64,000 nucleotides of DNA from Actinomadura formosensis NBRC 14204. GTDB lineage: Bacteria; Actinomycetota; Actinomycetes; Streptosporangiales; Streptosporangiaceae. This document shows, in pieces, positions 9,073-17,435 of this stretch; positions within the stretch are counted from its first letter, which is position 1; each line of letters begins with the position of its first letter. Location of the stretch: the NCBI RefSeq assembly GCF_001552155.1, contig NZ_BCQQ01000025.1:1-64000 (forward strand), in the 5' to 3' direction. The notes under the pieces were generated by a model, which did no database searches, had not been told where the DNA came from, and was given only the letters and a program-made list of their open reading frames with translations. The translations under genes and the position numbers were made by a program.

Positions 9073-10155
9073 TCAGAACAGCATGCCGAGCGCGAAGCCG
9101 GCGACGACGACCACGCCCAGCGCGACCATCATCCGCCACCGGTAGCGCGGGATCGCGGTCGGGCGTGGCTTCGGCGCCGGGCCGTGGCCGTCCCGCAGGG
9201 CCCGGACGAGCTGCGGCGCGGTCGGCCGCGCGGCGGGATTCTTGTCCAGGCAGCGGGCCGCGAGGTCGCGCAGCGGGCCCTGCATGTCGCCGAGGTCGGG
9301 CCTGCGGGACGTCACCCGCCGCATGACGGCCGCGCTCGGCCCGGTCCCGAACGGTGGCCGCCCGGTCGCGGCGTACACCATCGCGGCGCCCCAGGCGAAG
9401 ACGTCGGCGGCCGGCCCGACCGGCTCCTCCTCGATCTGCTCGGGCGCCATGTAGGCGGGGGTGCCGACCGGGCCGGTGGTGAGCGGTGTCGCGTCGGCGG
9501 TGCGGGCGATGCCGAAGTCGATGACCTTGGCGCCGTCCGGGCCGAGCAGCACGTTGCCGGGCTTGAAGTCGCGGTGCACGATCCCGGCGCGGTGGATCGC
9601 GGCGAGCGCCGCCGCGGTGCGCACCGCGAGCTTGCGCAGCTGCGGCGCGGACAGCGGGCCGCGGTCCCGGACGACGTCCTGGAGCGACGGCCCCTCGACG
9701 AACTCGCTGACGATGTAGGGGCGGTCGCCGGTCATGTCGGCGTCGAGGACGCGGGCGGTGTGCCGCCCGGACACCTGCAGGGCCGCGTCCGCCTCCTTGA
9801 CGAAGCGGCTGCGCGCCCGCTGCCCGGCCGCCACGCCGCCGCGCAGCAGCTTGACGGTGACGAGCTCACCGTCGCCGTCCCGGCCGAGGTAGACGATGCC
9901 CTGGCCGCCCTCGCCGAGCCGTCCGAGCAGCGTGTAGTCGCCGAGACCGCGCGGGTCGTCGGGGCCGAGCGGCGTCTCGTGCCGCCGGCCGCCGCCGTGC
10001 GCCGGGCAGGCGGCGCCGTTCTGCCGCCCCTGCCCCGCCCGTGCCTGGGTGCTTCGGGGCTTACCGGGGCGGCCGGGGTGCCCGGGACGCCCGGAACGGG
10101 CGGCGGGACGTGCGGAGTGGGGATTCGTCCTCCCGCGGGAGGTGTCGTGCGGCAC
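9073..10155 (-). CDS. Membrane-anchored Ser/Thr protein kinase
   Basis: 360 residues. About 60 N-terminal residues are Arg/Pro/Gly-rich and low in complexity. The kinase domain follows (near 70-320): GEGGQGIVYLG, VKLLRG, HRDFKPGN, DFGIA and YMAPEQ. Pro-rich KPRPTAIPRYR precedes a C-terminal transmembrane helix (about 343-360), so the kinase is tail-anchored with no extracellular sensor. HRDFKPGN departs from the usual HRDLKPEN but keeps Asp, Lys and Asn. GTG start with GGAG seven bases before it. It is a second kinase 6 kb from the PASTA kinase. Confidence 0.88.
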   Translation of the reverse strand: MPHDTSRGRTNPHSARPAARSGRPGHPGRPGKPRSTQARAGQGRQNGAACPAHGGGRRHETPLGPDDPRGLGDYTLLGRLGEGGQGIVYLGRDGDGELVTVKLLRGGVAAGQRARSRFVKEADAALQVSGRHTARVLDADMTGDRPYIVSEFVEGPSLQDVVRDRGPLSAPQLRKLAVRTAAALAAIHRAGIVHRDFKPGNVLLGPDGAKVIDFGIARTADATPLTTGPVGTPAYMAPEQIEEEPVGPAADVFAWGAAMVYAATGRPPFGTGPSAAVMRRVTSRRPDLGDMQGPLRDLAARCLDKNPAARPTAPQLVRALRDGHGPAPKPRPTAIPRYRWRMMVALGVVVVAGFALGMLF

Positions 10156-10328
10156 TGGAAAACTCCGACTCGGCGGGGACGGACGAAGATTTCCTTATTT
10201 GTACCGCGTAACGGCTGAGCACGGCAGGAGAACCCAGATCTTTGTTTTTACCCGCATGTCCCAAGCGTCCCGGTCTGGGGGATGTGCCGGCCGCCCGGGA
10301 GACCCGGCCGGACCATGTCATCGCTCAC

Positions 10329-11381
10329 TCACGTGGTCCGGGTGGTGGCGGCCACCGCGAGTTCCGCCAGGGCGTCGCGGGCCTCGGCGGTGATGGGGGC
10401 CGACTCCAGGTTCCTCTCCGCCTCGCGCAGATAGCGCTCGATCAAGGTCTCGCAGGCGGCGAGGCCGCCGGTCTCCTCGATGATCGTGCGCAGCTCGTCC
10501 ACCCCGGGACGGTCGAGCCCGGGGTCGCCGAGGCGGCGCTGCAGCGCGGCGGCCTGCGCGGCGGACGCGCGTTCCAGGGTCAGCGCGACCAGCACCGTCC
10601 GCTTGCCCTCCCGCAGGTCGTCGCCGGCGGGCTTGCCGGTCTCGGCCGGGTCCCCGTACACGCCGAGCACGTCGTCGCGGAGCTGGAAGGCGATGCCGAG
10701 CGGCAGGCCGTAGCCGGTGAGGGCGGCGGTCACGTCCGGGCGGGCGCCGGCGAGCGCGGCGCCGAGGTGCAGCGGACGCTCGATCGTGTACTTGGCGCTC
10801 TTGTACTCGACCACGCGCAGCGCCGTCGCGACCGTCGCCCGGCCGCGGGTCCCCTCCAGCATGTCGAGGTACTGGCCGCACATGACCTCGGTCCGCATCA
10901 GGTCGTAGACGGCCCGGCCGCGCCGGCGGCGTTCCTCCTCCAGCCCGCTCGTCTCGAACATCTCGCTTGACCAGGCCAGGCACAGGTCGCCGAGCAGGAT
11001 GGCGGCGCCGCCGCCGAACGCCTCCGCGTCGCCCGGCCACGCCTGCGCGTGGTGCAGCGCCTCGAACCGGCGGTGCGCGGACGGCTGGCCGCGGCGGGTG
11101 TCGCTCGAGTCCATCACGTCGTCGTGGACGAGCGCGCTGGCCTGGAGCAGCTCCAGGGACGCGGCGGCGGCCACGATGCCCGGGCCGTCCTCGCCGCCCG
11201 CGGCGCGCCACCCCCAGTAGCAGAACGCGGGACGCAGCCGCTTGCCGCCGCCCAGCAGGGCGTCGAGCGCGGACAGCAGCGGCGCGAGGTCGTCGCTGAT
11301 GGTCAGCAGCGCCGGGCGCTGCCGGTCGACGAAGCCGAGGAGGGCCTCGCCGACCTCCTTGCGGATGCGGCTGGTCGACAT
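10329..11381 (-). CDS. Polyprenyl (GGPP/FPP-type) diphosphate synthase
   Basis: A 350-residue trans-isoprenyl diphosphate synthase. It condenses allylic diphosphates with IPP. The first Asp-rich motif is DDVMDSSDTRRG (DDxxD) and the second is FQLRDDVLGVYG (a DDxxG variant); GGGKRLRPAFCYWG provides the substrate-binding GGKR region. It resembles IdsA-type synthases, and chain length cannot be judged by eye. It is divergent from metF with 159 bases between; idsA-like and metF-like genes also neighbour pknL/Rv2175c in mycobacteria. Confidence 0.92.
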   Translation of the reverse strand: MSTSRIRKEVGEALLGFVDRQRPALLTISDDLAPLLSALDALLGGGKRLRPAFCYWGWRAAGGEDGPGIVAAAASLELLQASALVHDDVMDSSDTRRGQPSAHRRFEALHHAQAWPGDAEAFGGGAAILLGDLCLAWSSEMFETSGLEEERRRRGRAVYDLMRTEVMCGQYLDMLEGTRGRATVATALRVVEYKSAKYTIERPLHLGAALAGARPDVTAALTGYGLPLGIAFQLRDDVLGVYGDPAETGKPAGDDLREGKRTVLVALTLERASAAQAAALQRRLGDPGLDRPGVDELRTIIEETGGLAACETLIERYLREAERNLESAPITAEARDALAELAVAATTRTT

Positions 11382-11540
11382 GCCGAGATCGTATCCACCT
11401 GGGGTGATTCAACCCTCCCGCGAAAACGTGAGAAGTCACTGGATCCTCAGAAATAAGGCCATAACGCCCGCGCGCTGTGGCGAGCATCACGCGAATCGGC
11501 GGCTCCGGGCGCTCTCCGGCGGCTTCTGTAGGCTTGGGGG

Positions 11541-12476
11541 ATGCGACGCGCACGCCCCGACCGGCCCCCGACCGTCCGAGAACTGCTGGCCTCGGGCGGC
11601 AGATCCTTCTCGTTCGAGTTCTTCCCGCCCAAGACCGACAAGGGCGCGCGGACCCTGTGGCGTACGATCCGCGAACTGGAGGTCCTGCACCCCACGTTCG
11701 TGTCGGTGACCTACGGCGCCGGCGGCGGCACCCGTGACAAGACCGTCGACATCGTCGAGCGGATCGCGACCGACACCACGCTGACGCCCGTCGCGCATTT
11801 CACCGCCGTGAACCACTCCCAGGCCGAGCTGCGCAACCTGATCGGGCGGTTCGCCGCGGCCGGCGTCCGCAACGTCCTCGCGCTGCGCGGCGACCCGCCC
11901 GGCGATCCGATGGGCGAGTGGGTCAAGCACCCGGACGGCGTCGAGTACGCCGCCGAACTGGTCCGGATGATCCGCTCCTACGGCGACTTCTGCGTCGGCG
12001 TGGCCGCGTTCCCCTACAAGCACCCGCGCTCGCCCGACATCGAGAGCGACGTCCGCCACTTCGTGGAGAAGTGCCGGGCCGGCGCCGACTACGCGATCAC
12101 CCAGATGTTCTTCCGCGCCGAGGACTACTTCCGGCTCCGCGACCGCGTCGCCGCCGCGGGCTGCGACGTGCCGATCCTGCCGGGCATCATGCCGGTCACC
12201 CGGATGAGCACGATCGAGCGGTCCGAGCAGTTGTCGGGCGCCCCGTTCCCGCCCGAGGTCAGGGCCCGGTTCGAGGCCGTCGCGGACGACCCGGAGGCGG
12301 TGCGCCGGCTCGGTATCGAGCACGCCGCGCAGCTGTGCCGCGAACTGCTCGACCAGGACGCGCCGGGGATCCACTTCATCACGTTCAACAAGTCCACGGC
12401 GACGCGCGAGGTCTACTCCCTCCTCGGCGCCGGGGAGTACGGCGCCAGGGGCAGCGTCCCGCCCATGACCGCGTAG
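11541..12476 (+). CDS. metF: 5,10-methylenetetrahydrofolate reductase
   Basis: 311 residues, full MetF TIM-barrel length. It reduces methylene-THF to methyl-THF with FAD for methionine synthesis. Seen: FSFEFFPPKTDKG near the N terminus, VSVTYGAGGGTRDKT, LALRGDPPGDP, VAAFPYKHPRSPD and AITQMFFRAEDYF. TAGGCT (11529-11534) ends seven bases before the ATG, so the transcript may be leaderless. Its last 64 bases overlap the 3' end of the convergent GNAT gene. Confidence 0.95.
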   Translation: MRRARPDRPPTVRELLASGGRSFSFEFFPPKTDKGARTLWRTIRELEVLHPTFVSVTYGAGGGTRDKTVDIVERIATDTTLTPVAHFTAVNHSQAELRNLIGRFAAAGVRNVLALRGDPPGDPMGEWVKHPDGVEYAAELVRMIRSYGDFCVGVAAFPYKHPRSPDIESDVRHFVEKCRAGADYAITQMFFRAEDYFRLRDRVAAAGCDVPILPGIMPVTRMSTIERSEQLSGAPFPPEVRARFEAVADDPEAVRRLGIEHAAQLCRELLDQDAPGIHFITFNKSTATREVYSLLGAGEYGARGSVPPMTA

Positions 12477-13015
12477 CGCGGCCCGCCGCCGGGGAACTCG
12501 AAGCCGGTCAGCAGGTCCACCATGCCGACCGACCGGTAGAGGTGGCGGGCCGGGGTCTCCGGCCGCCTGTCGAGCGTGGACAGCACGGCCGTCCGCTCCG
12601 GCCTGCCCTCGCACAGCGCGTTGAGCAGGCTCCGGCCGAGGCCCTTGCCCTGCGCCTGCGGATGGACGTGCAGCTCGGCGACCTCGAACGTGTCGCCCAG
12701 CCACGTCTCGGCGTGCTCGGGACCCTCCAGGTCCGACAGCGCCTGGTGGACGACGTCGTGCCACCACTGGCCGCGCATCCCGTGGAATCCATAGGCGAAC
12801 CCCAGGACGGGACTGGCCAGCATGGGCAGCGCGCCGCGCCGCTCGACCACGAACGCCCGGAACCCCGGATACGAGGCGTGCCGCTCCATGATGGTGTGCC
12901 GGCCGGGGAGCTGATCGCTCGGCGGTTCCATCGCGGCCGCGTACACGTCCACCATGGGGTCGAGCCTTCGCAGGAAGGCGCGTTCGTCGATCTCGCGCAG
13001 CTTCGGGTCCCTCAC
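12413..13015 (-). CDS. GNAT-family N-acetyltransferase
   Basis: 200 residues with the acetyl-CoA loop VHPQAQGKGLGRSLL (motif A) preceded by FEVAELH and followed by LYRSVGMVDL (motif B). The substrate is unknown. GTG start without a clear ribosome site, ten bases after the stop of the 110-residue helical protein, so it is probably co-transcribed with it. Its 3' end runs 64 bases into metF on the other strand. Confidence 0.88.
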   Translation of the reverse strand: MRDPKLREIDERAFLRRLDPMVDVYAAAMEPPSDQLPGRHTIMERHASYPGFRAFVVERRGALPMLASPVLGFAYGFHGMRGQWWHDVVHQALSDLEGPEHAETWLGDTFEVAELHVHPQAQGKGLGRSLLNALCEGRPERTAVLSTLDRRPETPARHLYRSVGMVDLLTGFEFPGGGPRYAVMGGTLPLAPYSPAPRRE

Positions 13016-13025
13016 CCGACAGAGA

Positions 13026-13358
13026 CTAGACCCGCGGGATGGTGCGCTGCGTCGCGGAAAGGCGATCGTAGATGTCCCAGAGGATGCGGTCCGCCGCCTT
13101 CCTCAGCGTCCTGCGGTTGGCGTCGAGCTGCCCGCCCCACACGCGCGCCTCCGGCCCCAGCCACGCGTCCGTTCCCCGCAGGATCTTCACCGGCGCGTCG
13201 AGGGCCCCACGGAGCCGGTCGATGCTGCCGTAGGCGTCGGCGTACGCCTGGTAGAGCCGCTGGTACTCGGGATTGGGCTGCTCGGCAGGTGACAGCTTGG
13301 CGGCTGCGGCACCGGTGAGCGGCAGGGGCAGGCTCCCGGGAGGGGGCGGAGCGGCCAT
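13026..13358 (-). CDS. Helical hypothetical protein, WXG100-like size
   Basis: 110 residues. A Pro/Ala-rich N terminus leads into two predicted helices: EYQRLYQAYADAYGSIDRL, then VWGGQLDANRRTLRKAADRI. The WGGQL turn between them recalls the WxG hairpin of ESX-type proteins (inference). The ATG at 13358 has GAGAGG just before it and lies nine bases after the stop of the larger gene below, suggesting coupled expression of two partner proteins. No enzymatic motif is visible. Confidence 0.7.
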   Translation of the reverse strand: MAAPPPPGSLPLPLTGAAAAKLSPAEQPNPEYQRLYQAYADAYGSIDRLRGALDAPVKILRGTDAWLGPEARVWGGQLDANRRTLRKAADRILWDIYDRLSATQRTIPRV

Positions 13359-13367
13359 GGCGACCTC

Positions 13368-14216
13368 TCAGGCGACGTTGGTTGCTTCCGGGGTGGTTGC
13401 TTCCGGCTTGTGCAGGTTCAGCTTTGCGATGGCCTCGCGCGTCCGGCCGCTCATGTCGGCCCCGGTGAGCACCTGGACGGCGGCCGGGCGGACTCCCGCG
13501 CGGTCGGCCTCGGCCAGGAAGGCGCGCAGCCACTTCACGTCCATCGTCATGTGGTGGCTCGCCACACCGAGCGACTCCTGGACGGCCTCCAGCTTCGCCC
13601 TGTCTCCATGAGCGGCCTTCAGCAGGCCGGCCGTTGCGGTGGGCCCGAGCCGCTCGTACAGCTTCTCGGTGTAGTCGGGGTCGTCGGCGTTGGCCTTGAG
13701 GTGATTCCACACCGAATCGGGGACGGGCTCGCCGTCCTGGACGGACGCCACCACCGCCAGGGCATCGGCCCTCGCGGCCTTGGCGGCGGCCTGCCGGGTG
13801 GGGAAATTGCCGATGTCACCGGCACCCCTTGGAGTGGGCTTAGGTGCCGTCTTGCGGGGCGGAGGCGTGACGGGGCGGGGCGTCCCGACCGGAGCGCCGC
13901 CGGGCCTCCCCGGTGCCGGAGCGGGCGCGGGCGGCGGCGGAGCGTCCACCCCGCCGCCCGGGGACGGATGGGTGATCGCGTAGTTGTAGCGCCGCGACAG
14001 CATCCCGAGCTGGTCGGCGGCCCACTGCGCCACCTGGTCGGCCTGCCGGTACCCGGCCGTGGACACCCCGGGAGGGGGACGATGCGCGTTCAGCCAGCCC
14101 TGGATCTCGTTCTGCGCGTCCTGCAGCCGCCTGATGACCTGATCGAGCGCGGGCGGGTCGATCCCCCGGAACTCCGGGTCGCGCGCCGCCGGACCCGTGC
14201 GCATCTGCGCGGTCAT
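13368..14216 (-). CDS. Hypothetical protein, N-terminal WXG100-like helices, Pro-rich linker, C-terminal helical domain
   Basis: 282 residues. The helical region at about 20-75 (DQVIRRLQDAQNEIQGWLN, then QADQVAQWAADQLGM) has ESX-substrate character. A Pro/Ala linker of about 45 residues follows. The C-terminal domain contains PVPDSVWNHLKANADDPDY and LYERLGPTATAGLL, a pattern (nADDPxYxxxLyerLGP) that recurs in large actinobacterial secreted or polymorphic-toxin-like proteins. No toxin domain follows it here. The ATG at 14216 has GGAGGGG immediately upstream; an in-frame GTG at 14234 is a weaker choice. It sits between the ArsC-like gene and the 110-residue gene. Confidence 0.7.
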   Translation of the reverse strand: MTAQMRTGPAARDPEFRGIDPPALDQVIRRLQDAQNEIQGWLNAHRPPPGVSTAGYRQADQVAQWAADQLGMLSRRYNYAITHPSPGGGVDAPPPPAPAPAPGRPGGAPVGTPRPVTPPPRKTAPKPTPRGAGDIGNFPTRQAAAKAARADALAVVASVQDGEPVPDSVWNHLKANADDPDYTEKLYERLGPTATAGLLKAAHGDRAKLEAVQESLGVASHHMTMDVKWLRAFLAEADRAGVRPAAVQVLTGADMSGRTREAIAKLNLHKPEATTPEATNVA

Positions 14217-14272
14217 CGCCCCTCCGGAGGTCACCGGTCGTCGTGTCCTGACTCCCCAGAATCACATCCGTG

Positions 14273-14623
14273 TCACCGGCTGTCGAGAGCCCTCTGCACC
14301 GATTCGTCATCACGTGCCACGACGGCGGTATCGCCGGTCAGGACGATCGGACGCTGGATCAGCGCCGGATTCGCCACCATGACCTCGATCCACCGGGCCC
14401 GGTCACGCTCCATGTCCTTGAGGCCCAGTTCCTTGGCGACCGGCTCGTTCAGCCGCGCCACGTCCCACGGCTCGGCGCCGATCCGAGTGAGCACGGCGTC
14501 CAGTTCCTCCGCGGTGGGCGGCTCGTCCAGGTAGCGGCGCTCGGTGTACTCGACGCCCGCCTCGTCCAGCGCGGCCTTCGCGGCGCGGCTCTTCGAGCAG
14601 CGCGGGTTGTGCCAGATCTCCAT
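14273..14623 (-). CDS. ArsC/Spx-family glutaredoxin-like reductase
   Basis: A 116-residue thioredoxin-fold protein. It starts MEIWHNPRCSKSRAAKAAL; Cys9 in HNPRCSKS corresponds to the catalytic cysteine of glutaredoxin-type arsenate reductases (HNPxCGTS in the classical enzyme). PIVLTGDTAVVARDDESV is the usual C-terminal strand. No arsenite pump or ArsR gene is nearby, so arsenate reduction is not secure. First gene of a four-gene minus-strand run down to the GNAT. Confidence 0.85.
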   Translation of the reverse strand: MEIWHNPRCSKSRAAKAALDEAGVEYTERRYLDEPPTAEELDAVLTRIGAEPWDVARLNEPVAKELGLKDMERDRARWIEVMVANPALIQRPIVLTGDTAVVARDDESVQRALDSR

Positions 14624-14746
14624 GAAGGGAGGTTATTGGATGCGAAGCCCCGTATCCGCAGCCGACAGCACGCTGACGGAGAACAGAACTGATTCATCTG
14701 GTGGCCCGTCCTATAGCCGGCGAGGCCGAGTGGATCGGGGGCCGGG

Positions 14747-15787
14747 GTGGAGCAGACTCCAGCGGACAGCGATGCGACGTCGACGGTGAGGGCGGCGGTG
14801 GCCCGGTGGGCACGACGCCGGGCTCCGGACGAGAGCGCGCGGGGGGACGCGAAGGGCCGGTCGGCCTGGACACGGGGCCGGGTGCTCGCCGCGCTCGCGG
14901 CGGGGACGGCCGGGCTGCTGGCGTTCCACCGGGCCGTGCCCAACTCGGTGGGCCGCACGGGCAGTCTGCTGGAAGCGTTCCTGCCGTGGCTCGGCCTGAT
15001 GGTCGTGGTGCTGCTCGTCCCGGCGCTGCTGCGCCGTTCGGCCACGGCGCTGGTGGCCTTGCTGCTGCCGGTGGCGGCTTGGGCGTACCTTTTCGGCGGG
15101 CTGCTCCTGCCCGAGGCCAAGCCCGGCGCGCACGACCTGCTCGTGGTCCAGCACAACGTCAGTGACGAGAACACCGACCCGGCGGGCACGGCCCGCGCAC
15201 TGGCCGGCGCCGGGCCGGATCTCATCGCGGTGGAGGAACTGGTGCCCTCGGCGCTGCCGGTCTATGAGAAGACCTTCGCCCCGGACTTCCCGTACCGCGC
15301 GGTCCGGGGCACCGTCGGACTCTGGTCGAAGCACCCGCTGACCGGCGTCCGGCCGTTGGACATCAAACCCCGGGGGATCACGCAGACCTGGAATCGCGGG
15401 CTGCGGACCGTGGTGCACACGCCCCACGGCGAGATCGCCGTGTATGTGGCGCACCTGCCGTCGGTCCGCGTCCGGGCGGGCGGGCTGGCATCGTCCTGGC
15501 GCGATGAGAGCGCCGGGCTGCTGGGCAAGGCCGTCGCCGCCGAGAAGCTGGCAGCGGTGATCCTGCTGGGCGACCTCAACGGCACGGTCGACGACCGCGG
15601 GCTGGCCCCGCTGACCGCACAGATGAACGTGGCGGAGCGGGGCCTGGCCTTCAGCTTCCCCGCCGCCTTCCCGCTGGCCCGGATCGACCAGGTCATGGCC
15701 CGCTCGGCGACCGTCGGCCACATCCGCGCCCTGCCCGCCACCGGCAGCGACCACCTGCCGGTCGCCGCGCGGATCACACCGGGCTGA
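14747..15787 (+). CDS. Endonuclease/exonuclease/phosphatase-family membrane protein
   Basis: 346 residues. An N-terminal membrane domain of about three helices (LAALAAGTAGLLAFH; LGLMVVVLLVPALLR; ALVALLLPVAAWAYL) precedes an EEP catalytic domain: LLVVQHNVSDEN, LIAVEELV (metal Glu), ILLGDLNGTVDD (GDxN) and the C-terminal GSDHLPVAA. The catalytic domain is probably outside the membrane. The substrate (phosphodiester or phosphoester) cannot be told. GTG start is likely but not certain. Confidence 0.85.
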   Translation: MEQTPADSDATSTVRAAVARWARRRAPDESARGDAKGRSAWTRGRVLAALAAGTAGLLAFHRAVPNSVGRTGSLLEAFLPWLGLMVVVLLVPALLRRSATALVALLLPVAAWAYLFGGLLLPEAKPGAHDLLVVQHNVSDENTDPAGTARALAGAGPDLIAVEELVPSALPVYEKTFAPDFPYRAVRGTVGLWSKHPLTGVRPLDIKPRGITQTWNRGLRTVVHTPHGEIAVYVAHLPSVRVRAGGLASSWRDESAGLLGKAVAAEKLAAVILLGDLNGTVDDRGLAPLTAQMNVAERGLAFSFPAAFPLARIDQVMARSATVGHIRALPATGSDHLPVAARITPG

Positions 15788-15871
15788 ACGAGCCGCCGCT
15801 CCTCCGCGCGAGGCCGGCGCCCCGCCGGGGCCGCGGACCGGCCGTCGGCCCGCGGGGGCGCCGCATCTCCG

Positions 15872-16336
15872 TCACTCCACCTCCGCGGGGGTTCCGCCGG
15901 TGATCCTCAGCAGTTCCTCGTACGACGTGGGGAAGACGGTGTGCGGGTGGCCGCCGGCCGCCCAGATTTCGTCGTACCCGTTCAGCCAGACGTCCACGAG
16001 CGTGCGGATCGGTGCCGGATGGCCGAGTGGCGCGACGCCCCCGATCGGCTGCCCGGTCGCCTCCCGGACGAACTCCGGTGTCGCGCGTCCCACCTTCGCC
16101 GCGCCCACCAGAGCCGCCACCTTCGCCGTGTCGACCCGGTGCGCGCCGCTGGTCATGACCAGCAGCGGCGCGCCGTCGGCGTCGAACAGCAGGCTGTTGG
16201 CGATCGCGCCCACCTCGCAGCCCAACTGGTCGGCGGCGGCCTGAGCCGTCCGCGCGGAGGCGGGAAGTTCGATGATGGTCCCGGTCGCGCCCTGGTCGAG
16301 CAGGGCCTTCGCCACGATTTCGGCATTCGGATGCAT
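15872..16336 (-). CDS. YbaK/EbsC-family aminoacyl-tRNA editing protein
   Basis: A 154-residue trans-editing deacylase of the ProX/YbaK superfamily. Seen: the core SLLFDADGAPLLVMTSGAHRVD, the family's VGRATPEFVREATGQPIGG and VAPLGHP. Such proteins hydrolyse misacylated tRNAs, for example Cys- or Ala-tRNA(Pro). I chose the ATG at 16336 because it begins the conserved fold; the open frame extends upstream but crosses the divergent lipoprotein gene. No clear ribosome site. It is convergent with the EEP gene. Confidence 0.9.
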   Translation of the reverse strand: MHPNAEIVAKALLDQGATGTIIELPASARTAQAAADQLGCEVGAIANSLLFDADGAPLLVMTSGAHRVDTAKVAALVGAAKVGRATPEFVREATGQPIGGVAPLGHPAPIRTLVDVWLNGYDEIWAAGGHPHTVFPTSYEELLRITGGTPAEVE

Positions 16337-16380
16337 GGGAGGCACTTTAAGCTTCGTCCATGCGAGGGAGACCGATCGAC

Positions 16381-17151
16381 GTGCGGAAAAGCGCGGTCCC
16401 GCTGATCGCGGCCGTCGTCCTGGCGGGCTGCAACGGGACGGAGCAGACGGCGCCCCCGGCGCCGGAGCCGTCACCGTCCACGTCGGTGACGGCGGCCCCG
16501 CCCTCCACGCCCGCGCCCACACCCGCGCACCGCAAGCTGAAGCCGGGGGCGAAGGGCGCCGACGTTGAGGACCTCCAGCGCCGCCTCAAGGAACTCCACT
16601 ATGACCCGGGCAAGGCGGACGGGAAGTACGGGCCGTCCACGCAGATGGCCGTGTGGGCGTTCCAGGCGGTCAACCGCCTCAAGCACAAGAGCACCCCGGA
16701 CAAGTCCTTCTGGGAGGCCCTGGACGCGCCCAAGGAGCCGCGTCCGGTGGCCGGGAAACGCGAGAAGGACCGGGTGGACGTCGACCTGAAACGCCAGTAC
16801 CTCGTCCTCTACAAGGACGGCGAGCCGCGCCTCATCTCGCACATCTCGTCGGGCTCGGGGGAGTACTACTGCGCCAAGGACCCCGGCGCCACCGTCCCCA
16901 GGTGCCGGTACGCCACCACGAGCACGGGCGACTTCCGGACGGGGCGCCGCTTCACCGGCTGGGAGACCTCACCGCTGGGGCGCCTCTACAACCCCGTCTA
17001 CTTCAACGGCGGCATCGCCTTCCACGGCGCCCTGGACGTGCCCGACTACCCCGCCTCGCACGGCTGCGTCCGGATGCCGATGCACATCGCCGAGTACTTC
17101 CCCGGCCTGCTCGGAACGAACGTCCCCGTGCACGTCAGGCGGCCCGGTTAG
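16381..17151 (+). CDS. L,D-transpeptidase lipoprotein with peptidoglycan-binding domain
   Basis: About 256 residues. A signal peptide ends at the lipobox VVLAGC, a Pro/Ser/Thr-rich spacer follows, and then a PG_binding_1 domain (ADVEDLQRRLKELHY, DGKYGPSTQMAVWAFQ). The YkuD L,D-transpeptidase domain has the catalytic run FHGALDVPDYPASHGCVRMP, with His and Cys. It should form 3-3 crosslinks or link proteins to peptidoglycan. The GTG at 16381 has GAGGGAG about ten bases upstream; an in-frame ATG at 16360 would lengthen the signal peptide by seven residues. Divergent from the YbaK gene. Confidence 0.92.
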   Translation: MRKSAVPLIAAVVLAGCNGTEQTAPPAPEPSPSTSVTAAPPSTPAPTPAHRKLKPGAKGADVEDLQRRLKELHYDPGKADGKYGPSTQMAVWAFQAVNRLKHKSTPDKSFWEALDAPKEPRPVAGKREKDRVDVDLKRQYLVLYKDGEPRLISHISSGSGEYYCAKDPGATVPRCRYATTSTGDFRTGRRFTGWETSPLGRLYNPVYFNGGIAFHGALDVPDYPASHGCVRMPMHIAEYFPGLLGTNVPVHVRRPG

Positions 17152-17248
17152 GCCCTGGCCGGTGCTGCCGCCGGTCAACTGTCGTACCCCGCTGGTGTAC
17201 TGCCGTCACACCCGTTGACCTGCGGGACACGACACACATTCGAACACG

Positions 17249-17277
17249 TTGACGAATCGCCGTCAGGGCTGTTTACT
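17249..17277 (+). promoter_or_regulatory. Candidate sigma-70-type promoter of the HEPN gene
   Basis: TTGACG (17249-17254) and TTTACT (17272-17277) are separated by 17 bases. The predicted start site falls at about 17284, just before the SOS box. There is no competing gene in the 284 bases between the transpeptidase stop and the HEPN start. Confidence 0.55.
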
Positions 17278-17287
17278 GGGAAGTGCG

Positions 17288-17303
17288 TCGAACTTATGTT
17301 CGA
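17288..17303 (+). promoter_or_regulatory. Perfect SOS (LexA) box
   Basis: TCGAACTTATGTTCGA is an exact match to the actinobacterial LexA operator TCGAAC-N4-GTTCGA; the symmetry extends one base each side (17287-17304). It lies about ten bases downstream of the predicted -10, where bound LexA would block RNA polymerase. The next start codon is the HEPN gene at 17436. A degenerate half-site, TTCGAAC, also occurs at 17239-17245. Confidence 0.85.
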
Positions 17304-17435
17304 CGTTGGTGCGGGACTCGCGGCCCGCGCCAGGGCGACGTCCCCGCCGATCGCGGTGTTTCGGCGGGACGGACGGCCGGGCGGAGTGAGGGGAAGCTCT
17401 CCGCCCGGCCGGCCCGAGCCCGGAAGGAGGCACAC

